Positions 7,636 through 15,669 of a stretch of 23,704 bases of DNA are shown here, piece after piece. Under the pieces are notes generated by a model. The model did not search any database. It saw only the letters and a program-made list of their open reading frames with translations, and was not told where the DNA came from. Origin of the DNA: Prevotella sp. UBA1104 (GTDB taxonomy: Bacteria > Bacteroidota > Bacteroidia > Bacteroidales > Bacteroidaceae); NCBI GenBank assembly GCA_002314055.1, contig DCBP01000106.1, positions 13,763 to 37,466 of the forward strand, read 5' to 3'. A program made the translations under genes and the position numbers. Each line of letters begins with the position of its first letter. Positions within the stretch are counted from its first letter, which is position 1.

Positions 7636-7712
7636 CATTCAAATAACCAATGTTATACTTTATCAAATATGCATTAATCAAATTCCTGATTTAGTTCAAT
7701 ATTCATTATTTC

Positions 7713-9179
7713 TTAGTTAGCTTTCACGAACATGAACTTGCCGGTGATGTCGTTGAAATAGATATCATACGTGCCGGCAGGGATATTGATGTTGTCGCCA
7801 CTTGCCTTTGCAGTATATATCATACCGGCAACAGAAGCCGGCTGTCCGCCCCAGTTGTCGGAGTTCCAATCGTGGTTAGAACGGAACTTCAATTCGGTGC
7901 CAGCACTGAAAGTATGGCGCAAGTACCAGTTGTGTTTTGCCGTCTGCTCCATGTCTACATCACCATTCCAGTTGTTGAAGGCGCCAATGATGCTGACAGT
8001 ATTGAAAGTCTTAGGATTCTGGTCTTCAAGCTTCATCCAAGAGTATTTCTTTGCAGCCATATCAATTGTCAGAGTGTAGTAAGCACCCTTCTCCGGACAA
8101 ACAAATGCTTGAGCATTGTTGTTAGTAAGATCGCCTTCAGCTTTAGTCTCGCCGTCAGTCAGGCTACCCCATGCAGCATTCCAGTTTCCGATATTGTCGC
8201 GGTTCCATATCTTCAGGTTAGCATCGCCGGTCCACTGTGTGGTGATAGATGCCACAGAGCCACCGTCGCAATAGAAAGCAAGCTTAGAAGCTGCCTCGGC
8301 ATTCCATCCGTATACGCCGCCAACCATATAGTAAGAGTCTGCCTTAACGATAGAGTAGGTATAGTCGAGCATGTTCAGGGTAATAACATAAGTGCCAGGA
8401 TCAGCAAACTTACCAGCCTGTGGGTTGTCGGTAACGAGTGCACCCTCTGTATCGGTAGAACCATCCTTCTCTGTTCCGACTACGCCCTGAGCCCAAATGT
8501 TGTTGGCATCGATATTCTCCTGAGGAATAATCTTCCAGCACTGGTTAGATCCGGTTGTAGTAACTGTATAAGTAAATACAGGATCCTCATAAACGTCAGC
8601 ATCAGAGTGAGAGAACTTGTATTTCACGAGTTCGTTAACATCAGTATTCCATCCGTTGAAGTCGCCGATGAAATAATAAGCCTTTGAAATAAACGGAGCC
8701 TTAGGCTTGATGTTAAGTGTAATCTCTCCGGCATCAACCAAAAGCGACTGTCCGTTGACTACTACATCTGAGTAAACTTTAGCTTTGAAAGGACGAGCCG
8801 ATGGACGTTTACCGTATGCTTTTACAACGGCATCTTGAAGAGCTGTACTGTCTATCGTTCCTTCAGCTGTAGCCTCAAGAGTCTGCGGCAAGTCGTAAGT
8901 CATGTTTTCTTCATCTGCAGGAGTTAAGATAACACGAGTATGGTCGAGCTCCGCTCCCTTAGGCAGTGTTGCAGTAGAAAGTGTGAAAGTCTGCACATTC
9001 TCACCTGGATTTGCCAGGTTAATCTCGGCAGAAGCAGCAGAGGCTGTAAAGCCCGGAATAGTAATGGCGTCCTCCTGATCCCATTCCTGAGGAGCAGACC
9101 AATCATCGTAGTCGCCGTTGCAGCTTGCAAATGCAAATCCTATAAATGCTGCCAAGCTATATAATAATGTTTTTTTCAT
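7713..9179 (-). CDS. susF: SusF-like outer-membrane glycan-binding lipoprotein
   Basis: A 488-aa surface lipoprotein, close in length to the classical starch SusF (485 aa). The signal peptide ends with a lipobox at C20 (FAFASC); the following NGDYDD is acid-rich, like Bacteroidetes surface-export signals. An Ig-like N-terminal domain (about 21-160) is followed by three SusE/SusF-type binding modules starting near 166 (AYYFIGDFNGWNTD), 282 (SYYMVGGVYGWNAE) and 393 (TVSIIGAFNNWNGD). The aromatic W of each GWN/NWN motif probably contributes to glycan stacking. It is the last gene of susCDEF, separated from susE by an unusual 165-bp repeat-containing gap, and has no enzymatic motif. The bound glycan is unknown; starch-like binding is suggested only by architecture. 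Confidence 0.85.
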   Translation of the reverse strand: MKKTLLYSLAAFIGFAFASCNGDYDDWSAPQEWDQEDAITIPGFTASAASAEINLANPGENVQTFTLSTATLPKGAELDHTRVILTPADEENMTYDLPQTLEATAEGTIDSTALQDAVVKAYGKRPSARPFKAKVYSDVVVNGQSLLVDAGEITLNIKPKAPFISKAYYFIGDFNGWNTDVNELVKYKFSHSDADVYEDPVFTYTVTTTGSNQCWKIIPQENIDANNIWAQGVVGTEKDGSTDTEGALVTDNPQAGKFADPGTYVITLNMLDYTYSIVKADSYYMVGGVYGWNAEAASKLAFYCDGGSVASITTQWTGDANLKIWNRDNIGNWNAAWGSLTDGETKAEGDLTNNNAQAFVCPEKGAYYTLTIDMAAKKYSWMKLEDQNPKTFNTVSIIGAFNNWNGDVDMEQTAKHNWYLRHTFSAGTELKFRSNHDWNSDNWGGQPASVAGMIYTAKASGDNINIPAGTYDIYFNDITGKFMFVKAN

Positions 9180-9202
9180 TGTTGTTTGATTTTATTTATT
9201 TT

Positions 9203-9292
9203 GAGGGATTATAAAACCTATAAGACATATAAGACACATAGGACATATAAGACACATAGAGTCTATAAGACACATAGGACTTATAATCCCTC
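9203..9292. repeat. 9/18-bp tandem repeat enclosed by a 12-bp inverted repeat
   Basis: GAGGGATTATAA (9203-9214) and its exact reverse complement TTATAATCCCTC (9281-9292) enclose tandem copies of TATAAGACACATAGGACA. Units start at 9228, 9246 and 9264, after a half unit at 9219. The 18-bp unit consists of two related 9-bp halves. The element sits between susE and susF and would be transcribed with the operon. Confidence 0.85.
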
Positions 9293-9299
9293 TTTTAAT

Positions 9300-9331
9300 T
9301 TCAATCTTCTGATTTTTCAATCTTCTGATTT
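9300..9331. repeat. Two perfect 16-bp tandem repeats
   Basis: TTCAATCTTCTGATTT occurs at 9300-9315 and 9316-9331, followed by degenerate TTCAATTTTTCAATCTT. The repeats lie between the 18-bp array and the end of susE. Confidence 0.85.
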
Positions 9332-9344
9332 CAATTTTTCAATC

Positions 9345-10535
9345 TTATTTCACTTCTCCAGTGTTCTTGTCGAAGTTCACATAGAGTTTCTGACCAGGGT
9401 TACAGCTTACAGAGTACTCCTCGCCAACATTGGTTGCCCAGTTGTCAACGATGTTGTCTTTGCGATAGAACACATTTCCGTTGTAGAGAGTGAACTCAGT
9501 GCGCCACCACTCCAAACCAGAGATATGAACATAAGCGCGAAGCTCGCCACTACCAGCGAAAGCCGGAGAAACCCATTCACCATTTTGGTCTGTTGGAGCC
9601 TGCAAAGCCCATGCAGCATTAGCTTCGGTCCAGTCGCCGCCGGCAGCTGCACCAGTAATGTAAACCTCGGCAGGCAAGATATGCAGCGTGTAACCGATAC
9701 TCTTCTTGTCGGCGCTCATAGTACCCTCAAAATGTAGAGTGTACCATCCGCCCTTGGCAATAACGATGTTGTCGTCGTCATTATTGGAAACTCCAGCATT
9801 TGCTTTATCGTCAACAGTGATGCGTGTAAATCCGCGCCAGTCGCCTTCAGAAGTTCCCCACTTGAATGAACCGCCGTCTGGAACATATACTACTGTGTAA
9901 TATTGTCCCGGTACGCCGTATACGGCAGCCACCTGCTTCCAGCTGCTCCATGCATTCTGTATAGAAGAGCCGACCACATAAAGGCAAGCAGGGTATTCAA
10001 CATCCGGAGCCTCGTATTCAGCACGTACAGAAGGCAGAGTGATTACGTTAGAGTAGGTCTCGCCCAGATTGTCAATCATAGATCCGTCGATAATGGCGCG
10101 CAGTCTTATATATACAGGCATTGAAGTAGGAATGTCGGCATCAGGATGAGCTTCCTGATATAAGTCTACAAGCGCATTGTTCATTTCAACGGCATTAGCC
10201 AGCATCTTGGCATCAGTGAAAGATGTAGACAGTTCAGTAAACTTTGCATCTTTGTTACCCTCGGCAAAAGTAGGGTCGATGGAAACCTGTACGAAGTAGC
10301 GAACAACGTATGGTACGCCTTCGCCATAGTTCGGCTGTGTGCAAGTCAGTTCTACGCCGTCGGATTTAGACAGGTCGTAAGTGTTGCCTGCATAAGCAGG
10401 AGTATTGAGCTTGAATCCTTCAGCCACATGACTAAGGTCGAGCGTCGGGTTGCTGTCATCGTCTTTGTCGCATGATGCGAACAAGAACGGCAGAACGAGC
10501 AACGTAAGCATCATTAATTTATTTATATATTTCAT
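9345..10535 (-). CDS. susE: SusE-like outer-membrane glycan-binding lipoprotein
   Basis: A 396-aa lipoprotein, close to the classical SusE length (387 aa). The lipobox is FASC with C22 as the lipidated residue, followed by DKDDD, a good fit to the acidic surface-export signal of Bacteroidetes. The N-terminal half is an Ig-like SusE domain containing YVVRYFVQVSIDPTF and PVYIRLRA. The C-terminal half holds two binding modules, starting near PACLYVVGSSIQNAWSSW and AEVYITGAAAGGDWTEA. It lies between susD (55 bp away) and susF in the operon. Its probable role is retaining glycan chains at the surface for SusCD import. The substrate cannot be read from the sequence. Confidence 0.85.
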   Translation of the reverse strand: MKYINKLMMLTLLVLPFLFASCDKDDDSNPTLDLSHVAEGFKLNTPAYAGNTYDLSKSDGVELTCTQPNYGEGVPYVVRYFVQVSIDPTFAEGNKDAKFTELSTSFTDAKMLANAVEMNNALVDLYQEAHPDADIPTSMPVYIRLRAIIDGSMIDNLGETYSNVITLPSVRAEYEAPDVEYPACLYVVGSSIQNAWSSWKQVAAVYGVPGQYYTVVYVPDGGSFKWGTSEGDWRGFTRITVDDKANAGVSNNDDDNIVIAKGGWYTLHFEGTMSADKKSIGYTLHILPAEVYITGAAAGGDWTEANAAWALQAPTDQNGEWVSPAFAGSGELRAYVHISGLEWWRTEFTLYNGNVFYRKDNIVDNWATNVGEEYSVSCNPGQKLYVNFDKNTGEVK

Positions 10536-10590
10536 GATACGTATTCTTTTGTGAATTAAAAACTATTTTTATAATCACCGTTTCGCGGGA

Positions 10591-12300
10591 TTAGTAACCC
10601 GGATTCTGGTGCAAGTTATGGTTTCCGGCTATTTCTGTAGAAGGAATAGGGTAGACGTTGTAGTGAGAGTCCACACCCACTCCGTTAGGCTGTCCGCCCT
10701 TGAAGCTCCACAGATACTGGCTGCTGGTGTAGAGGTCGAAGCGCACGAGGTCGCTGCGGCGTCGTCCTTCGAGATAGAACTCGCGACACCATTCGTCGAG
10801 TATAGTGTTGAGATCAATAGATTTAGCCACGTTCTTCCTGTGGGCACGTTCCTGCAGTTTCTGTATATCCTTCAGTGCATTCTCTTTATCGCCAAGTCGA
10901 TAGAGAGCCTCTGCACGAGTAAGATAAATCTCGCCAAGGCGGAACAGAGGAATATCCGTATCACAGAAGTTGTCGCCGTGAACGGCACTACCGTCAGAGC
11001 GTACGTTAGACCATTTCACGATAGAGAGTCCGTCGAAGAAGTTCTTAATCTGCTTGTCTGGAGTCAAGCGGCGCACGCCACCGGCAAAACCGCCATAGAG
11101 AAGTGCGCGGTCGTCGCCAGCCTTGTTGATTATCTCCTCTGTGTTGCCACCAAGCTGTTTGTCCATCTTCAGAATGTCTGCCTCGGTGAATTTCGAAGCA
11201 TCAAGGTCGTTATCTTTCAGATATTTCTCGTAAGCCTTTTTGCATGCATCATTGTCGGCATTAACGATATCGAGCGAAGGCAAGAACTTTGCCACGAGGT
11301 CTTTGCGGGCGAAGATACACTGCCATGGATTCGTCTGATAGTAATAAGGCATACCGTCGCAGCGTGTACCGTTGATAAGCATTGTAGAGCCACCGTGGCT
11401 ACGAGTCTTAGCTCCATCCTGACGGATAGGCAAGATAATCTCCTTCATAGCCTCCGGGTTCTCGTCATTGTCAGCCATAAAGAGCTGCTGGTATCCGGTA
11501 TATCCGTTTTTCGTTGCCTTTGCGAGGTCGTAGGCATTGCTCTCAATAATCTTGTCGCAATAGTCCTTAGCTTTCTGATAGTCGTTGATTTCGCCGTCGG
11601 TATATACTTCAGCGTTCAGAGCCAGACGTGCATGAAGGGCGTATGCAGCACCGCGGTCAGCTCTACCGAAGTCTTTAGTGTTGCAGTAAGCACCTACATC
11701 TTTCATCAGCGGCTCGATGGCAGTCAGTTCCTCGTCAATCCACTTGTATAGGTCAACGCCAACCTTTTCAACAGGCAGTTCGCCGTTGAACTCCAGTTTG
11801 AACGGAGCTCTATGGAAGAGGTCGAGGAACTGGAAGTAGTTGAGACAGCGCAAGAAGCGAATCTCTGCAATCTTATCATCAGAAAGCTTGCCCGTCTGTT
11901 CGCTTATAAACTGGTTGTGGAGCGTGATGTCGTAAGCCAGTCTCTGATAGCACCAGTTTACGCGGGTAGAAGCCGAAGTCCATGCCATATTAGTGATAGG
12001 AGCCATGTCTTCGTTGTCCTGCCATGCCCACAGGATTTCGTCGGAATTAAGTTCGTTGAGGTTAAACACCGTGCGGTAGTATCCGCTCTCTCCCTCGTTA
12101 CCGCTCATATCGCCGTCGCCGTCAGGACCTTTCTGTCCTGTAAGTCCCAATGTGCCGTATTGTTTAGCGAGAAGTTCATCCACATTATATGTAGGAGAAT
12201 TCTTCGGGTCTATCGGGGATATATTCAAGTCGTCGGCACAAGACATTGTTCCCAGTGTCAGAAAAGCGAGTGCCGCACTTTTCAATATTATATGTTTCAT
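10591..12300 (-). CDS. susD: SusD/RagB-family glycan-binding lipoprotein
   Basis: A 569-aa surface lipoprotein that forms the lid of the SusC importer and captures oligosaccharides. The chosen start gives a clean signal peptide, MKHIILKSAALAFLTLGTMSC, with C21 lipidated. The longer in-frame start at 12342 would add 14 residues and overlap the end of susC. Family signatures are EIRFLRCLNYFQFLDLFHRAPF (TPR-like helices), FRLGEIYLTRAEALYRLGD and the C-terminal REFYLEGRRRSDLVRFD followed by YPIPSTEI and NPGY. The start lies 22 bp after the susC stop, so the two are cotranscribed. Classical SusD is 551 aa, so the length is normal. Confidence 0.95.
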   Translation of the reverse strand: MKHIILKSAALAFLTLGTMSCADDLNISPIDPKNSPTYNVDELLAKQYGTLGLTGQKGPDGDGDMSGNEGESGYYRTVFNLNELNSDEILWAWQDNEDMAPITNMAWTSASTRVNWCYQRLAYDITLHNQFISEQTGKLSDDKIAEIRFLRCLNYFQFLDLFHRAPFKLEFNGELPVEKVGVDLYKWIDEELTAIEPLMKDVGAYCNTKDFGRADRGAAYALHARLALNAEVYTDGEINDYQKAKDYCDKIIESNAYDLAKATKNGYTGYQQLFMADNDENPEAMKEIILPIRQDGAKTRSHGGSTMLINGTRCDGMPYYYQTNPWQCIFARKDLVAKFLPSLDIVNADNDACKKAYEKYLKDNDLDASKFTEADILKMDKQLGGNTEEIINKAGDDRALLYGGFAGGVRRLTPDKQIKNFFDGLSIVKWSNVRSDGSAVHGDNFCDTDIPLFRLGEIYLTRAEALYRLGDKENALKDIQKLQERAHRKNVAKSIDLNTILDEWCREFYLEGRRRSDLVRFDLYTSSQYLWSFKGGQPNGVGVDSHYNVYPIPSTEIAGNHNLHQNPGY

Positions 12301-12322
12301 AATTGTCGTAGTTTTTAGAATC

Positions 12323-15300
12323 TTAGAAGTTGAAGTTAACACCGAGCTGGAAGCTTATTGGACGTGGATACGGATCCTTGTCAACACCGTTAGCCACCTC
12401 AGGGTCAAGACCCTTATACTTGGTGATTATGAACGGATTCTGCACCGTGAAGTAAACTCGTCCTGAGAAATAGTCCTGTCCTGCATACTTGAGCAGAGCC
12501 GGGAATGTATATCCCAGTGTGATGTTAGAGCATTTCAAATACGAAGCATTGCGCACGAAGTAGTCGCTAAGGCTGTTCATTGCATTAGTCTGTCCGGTGA
12601 ATCCGAGAGAAACGGCATCCGAGAGGACATTTTGGAAAGCTCCAGCCTGGCGATGCAGTCCTTGCTCGCAAACGATAGCACTGTTTGCAAGACCGTAATA
12701 GTAAACATAGTTTCCGAGAGAAGCTCTAAGAGAGAAGCTCAGATCCCAGTTCTTGTAGAGGAACTTAGATGTGAGACCCATAAGTACATCGGCAGCCGGA
12801 CTCTTGTAGTAGTAGCGGTCGCCATCGTCGATAACGCCGTTGCCATCGCGGTCAACATATACACCCTCGATAGGCTTTCCGTCCTTATCGTAAACCTGCT
12901 GGTAAACGAAGAACGAGTTGATAGGTTCGCCCACCTTGTTGCGCTGCAGTTTTGTAGAAATACCGCGTGCAGCCTCAGCATCGTTCACCCATACCCAATC
13001 GTCGTCGCCGGCATTAAGGGCAGTCACTTTGTTCTTGTTCCATCCCACGTTGTAAGTTAGGTCCCAAGTAAAGTCTTTCGTTACCACTGGTTTTACGTCG
13101 AACGAAAGTTCAAGACCATAGTTGCGCAGCGAACCAACGTTCTGCAAAAGATTGTCGCCAAGAGTTACGCCAGCCTGTGTAGATACGTTAGCAAGAAGAT
13201 CTTTCGTGTTGCGGATATATCCGTCGATAGAGAAAGTGAAGCGGTTGTTGAGAGCGGCAAAGTCTACACCAACGTTCCATGTCTCCGTCTTCTCCCAAGT
13301 CAGGTTCTTGTTGTATTTGTTAGGGCGCATAGTATAGTAATATGCGTCTCCGAACGGATACTGTGAGTACTGGTCTCCCTTAACGTAAACCGGAGCGTAT
13401 ACGAAGTCATCGATACCGTTCTGCTGTCCTGTCTTACCCCAGTCGAAGCGTAGTTTCAAGTCGTTGAGCCACTTAACATTCTTCATGAAAGGCTCGCTGT
13501 TGATTTTCCAGGCCACGGCAGCCGATGGGAAGTATCCCCACTTGTGTCCTTTGGCAAAGCGCGAAGAACCGTCGGCACGGAATGTAGCAGTGATAAGATA
13601 TCTGTCGAGGAAGTTGTAGTTCAGACGTCCGAAATAAGAAACGAGCGAGTTGTGGGTAGCCCATTCCTTGTCTTTCCTTGTCTTCTCGTCGAAGCGTGCG
13701 CCAGTCATTGGGTCAGTACCATAGCCCATATTGTCGATACCAGAGCGGTGGTAGTGTGACTGCTCGGCACCAGCCATTATGTCGATGTCGTGGTTGCCGA
13801 ACTTGTGCATATACTGAGCGTATGCATTGCCCACGATATTATATTTATAATATGTAAGGAACTCCTGACGGCCATAGTAGTTATTGCTGTAAGAAGTACG
13901 CTTGATGTCTGTCTTCTGGTCGGTAGCAGTATACTGTGCTCCCAAGCTTGCGTGGATGTGCAAGTCTTCGAATCCGTGAATCTTGTAGTCAACCTCAGCG
14001 TTGCCGCTGTAGTCGTTGGAGTTAGCCAAGCAATATTTGTTGTAAAGCATGGCAACAGGATTCTGTGGAGTCTGCGAGTAAGAAGTCTTCTTCCAGTTAG
14101 GATCGCTGTAAGAGGCATTAACCAGTGTCTGATAGTATCCGCCAACAACGGCATAGTCAGGGTCAGACATGCGTACCGGACGAGTAGGATCCATGGCGAG
14201 AGCCGCTCCGATGGCGCCGCTATCGGCATAGCGATCCTTCTCATACATGTATTTAGCCGTGAAATTAAAGTTCAAGTGCTTGTTGAGGAACGAAGGTGCC
14301 AGATTAACACTTGCGTTGAAACGGCGCATCCAGCTCGTATTCAAGATACCGTTGCCGATATTATAGCCAGCGCTGACGCGGTAAGGCATGTTCTTCAGTC
14401 CGCCCTGCATGCTGACGCTATGGCTCGTAGAAACCGAGGTGCGCAGGATTTCGTCCTGCCAGTCGGTGTTGGCATCTCCGAGCAAGTCGCGGCTCATGCC
14501 GAGCGACTCGATAAGGTTTCTGTATTCATCGCCACTGAGCACATCGTATTTCTTCAGTGCAGTAGAAACGGTAATGTCGCCGTTGTAAGAGAATGTAGGC
14601 TTCTGTCCGTTGCGTCCCTTCTTTGTAGTGATGATGATGACACCGTTGCTGGCACGCGAACCATAGATAGCCGTTGCCGAAGCACTCTTCAATACGGTGA
14701 AACTCTCGATATCATTAGGGTTGATGTTGGCAAGGATATTACTCATACCCGTAGCCGTATTGTTGTCGATAACGAGTCCGTCGATAACATACAGAGGGTC
14801 GTTGCTTGCCGAGAGCGAAGCACCGCCACGGATACGGATCTGTGCGCCGGCACCCGGAGCACCGCCAGTGGTCTGCACATCGACACCAGCCACTTTACCA
14901 ACGAGCATATCGGATGCGTTGTTGGTGATACCCTTCGACAGATCGTCCGGCTTCATTGCCGTAACCGAACCGGTGAGGTCTGTCTTCTTTGCGCGGCCGT
15001 AACCGATAACTACAACCTCGTTCAGTTTGTTGTCAGCCTCTTCCTTCAGGATGATGTTGATGTTTTGTCCTGCTTTGGCCGTAGCTGTTTCGTAGCCGAT
15101 GTAGGAGATTTTGATTACAGACTTGGCGTCAGCCTTAATAGAGAAGTTACCGTCGAAATCCGTTACCGTTCCGCCGTCGGTGCCTTCAACTCGCACCGTA
15201 GCTCCGATAACCGGTTCGCCAGTAGAGTCCTTCACGTGTCCCTTTACGATGACTTGCTGTCCGAAGGCACTTGCCGTAAGGAACAACCCGCCAGTCAAGG

Positions 15301-15343
15301 CAGCAGTCCTCAGGGCATTACTGAATTTAACCTGCTTCATCAT
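12323..15343 (-). CDS. susC: SusC/RagA-family TonB-dependent outer-membrane transporter
   Basis: A 1006-aa TonB-dependent importer, close to classical SusC. Residues 1-29 form a signal peptide (ALTGGLFLTASAFGQ). About 31-105 is a carboxypeptidase-regulatory-like domain (VKGHVKDSTGEPVIGATVRVEG). LNEVVVIGYGRAKK (107-120) is the conserved linker before the plug, and 117-242 is the plug with IRIRGGASLSASNDPLYVIDG and SATAIYGSRASNGVIIITTKKG. The rest is a 22-strand-type barrel ending in the aromatic terminus GVNFNF. A second Met directly after the first is an equally possible start. It is the first gene of susCDEF, preceded by a leader of roughly 120 nt and a LacI-type operator. Its partner is the adjacent SusD. 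Confidence 0.97.
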   Translation of the reverse strand: MMKQVKFSNALRTAALTGGLFLTASAFGQQVIVKGHVKDSTGEPVIGATVRVEGTDGGTVTDFDGNFSIKADAKSVIKISYIGYETATAKAGQNINIILKEEADNKLNEVVVIGYGRAKKTDLTGSVTAMKPDDLSKGITNNASDMLVGKVAGVDVQTTGGAPGAGAQIRIRGGASLSASNDPLYVIDGLVIDNNTATGMSNILANINPNDIESFTVLKSASATAIYGSRASNGVIIITTKKGRNGQKPTFSYNGDITVSTALKKYDVLSGDEYRNLIESLGMSRDLLGDANTDWQDEILRTSVSTSHSVSMQGGLKNMPYRVSAGYNIGNGILNTSWMRRFNASVNLAPSFLNKHLNFNFTAKYMYEKDRYADSGAIGAALAMDPTRPVRMSDPDYAVVGGYYQTLVNASYSDPNWKKTSYSQTPQNPVAMLYNKYCLANSNDYSGNAEVDYKIHGFEDLHIHASLGAQYTATDQKTDIKRTSYSNNYYGRQEFLTYYKYNIVGNAYAQYMHKFGNHDIDIMAGAEQSHYHRSGIDNMGYGTDPMTGARFDEKTRKDKEWATHNSLVSYFGRLNYNFLDRYLITATFRADGSSRFAKGHKWGYFPSAAVAWKINSEPFMKNVKWLNDLKLRFDWGKTGQQNGIDDFVYAPVYVKGDQYSQYPFGDAYYYTMRPNKYNKNLTWEKTETWNVGVDFAALNNRFTFSIDGYIRNTKDLLANVSTQAGVTLGDNLLQNVGSLRNYGLELSFDVKPVVTKDFTWDLTYNVGWNKNKVTALNAGDDDWVWVNDAEAARGISTKLQRNKVGEPINSFFVYQQVYDKDGKPIEGVYVDRDGNGVIDDGDRYYYKSPAADVLMGLTSKFLYKNWDLSFSLRASLGNYVYYYGLANSAIVCEQGLHRQAGAFQNVLSDAVSLGFTGQTNAMNSLSDYFVRNASYLKCSNITLGYTFPALLKYAGQDYFSGRVYFTVQNPFIITKYKGLDPEVANGVDKDPYPRPISFQLGVNFNF

Positions 15344-15465
15344 TAGTAATTTTTATGTTATTAAAATTGTTAGTCAACTTATTGCATATATAAATATGTA
15401 TATACACCACAAAGAGTGGTTTTAGAGTATGCTTTTTGTTTATGCTTTTTAGGCTTGTTTGATAT
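15344..15465 (-). other. Long AU-rich leader of susC
   Basis: From the predicted transcription start to the susC ATG there are about 120 nt without a gene. It holds two direct copies of TATGCTTTTT (15428-15437 and 15441-15450, plus-strand reading) and a small hairpin, ACCAC/GTGGT (15406-15420). I recognise no riboswitch class in it. Confidence 0.45.
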
Positions 15466-15471
15466 TTTTTG

Positions 15472-15503
15472 CAAATGTAATGCTTAATGTTGTTTGTTGT
15501 TCC
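15472..15503 (-). promoter_or_regulatory. Predicted susC promoter with atypical -33 region
   Basis: On the minus strand TACATTTG (15472-15479) matches TAnnTTTG. The -33 TTTG is absent. GGAACAA (15497-15503) lies exactly 17 bp upstream of the -7 box, as at lacI. The LacI-type operator follows 31 bp further upstream. Confidence 0.6.
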
Positions 15504-15534
15504 ACGTATGTAATAAAAAATTGCAACCATCAGG

Positions 15535-15548
15535 TGCAAACGTTTGCA
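15535..15548. promoter_or_regulatory. LacI-family operator, copy 2
   Basis: TGCAAACGTTTGCA, identical to the palindrome upstream of lacI. It lies in the divergent region between susC and the barrel-protein gene, 55 bp upstream of the susC -7 box and 73 bp upstream of the barrel-gene -7 box. It links the LacI-family protein to this locus. Confidence 0.88.
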
Positions 15549-15597
15549 TATATCTGTTGAAATATGGAAATCCCCACGCCATTTTAGGGATATCCCC

Positions 15598-15629
15598 TTA
15601 GCAACAAAAAGAAAATCAAGATATCTTTG
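15598..15629 (+). promoter_or_regulatory. Predicted promoter of the barrel-protein gene
   Basis: TTAG (15598-15601), a 20-bp spacer, then TATCTTTG (15622-15629), which matches the -7 consensus; the -33 box is one base from TTTG. A perfect GGGATATCCC palindrome (15587-15596) lies directly upstream and might be a second regulatory site. Confidence 0.5.
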
Positions 15630-15669
15630 CCATACAAAATCACAGTTATTAATTAAAAACAACGGAATT

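Noticed and set aside
7463..7681. 72-aa minus-strand frame upstream of queD
   Set aside because: It would run through the sus terminator and the queD promoter and shows no protein features.
13790..15346. 518-aa plus-strand open frame opposite susC
   Set aside because: The product has no recognisable domain, and the minus-strand SusC reading is unmistakable.
15327..15662. 111-aa minus-strand frame in the susC upstream region
   Set aside because: It covers the operator, both promoters and the susC leader; low-complexity translation.
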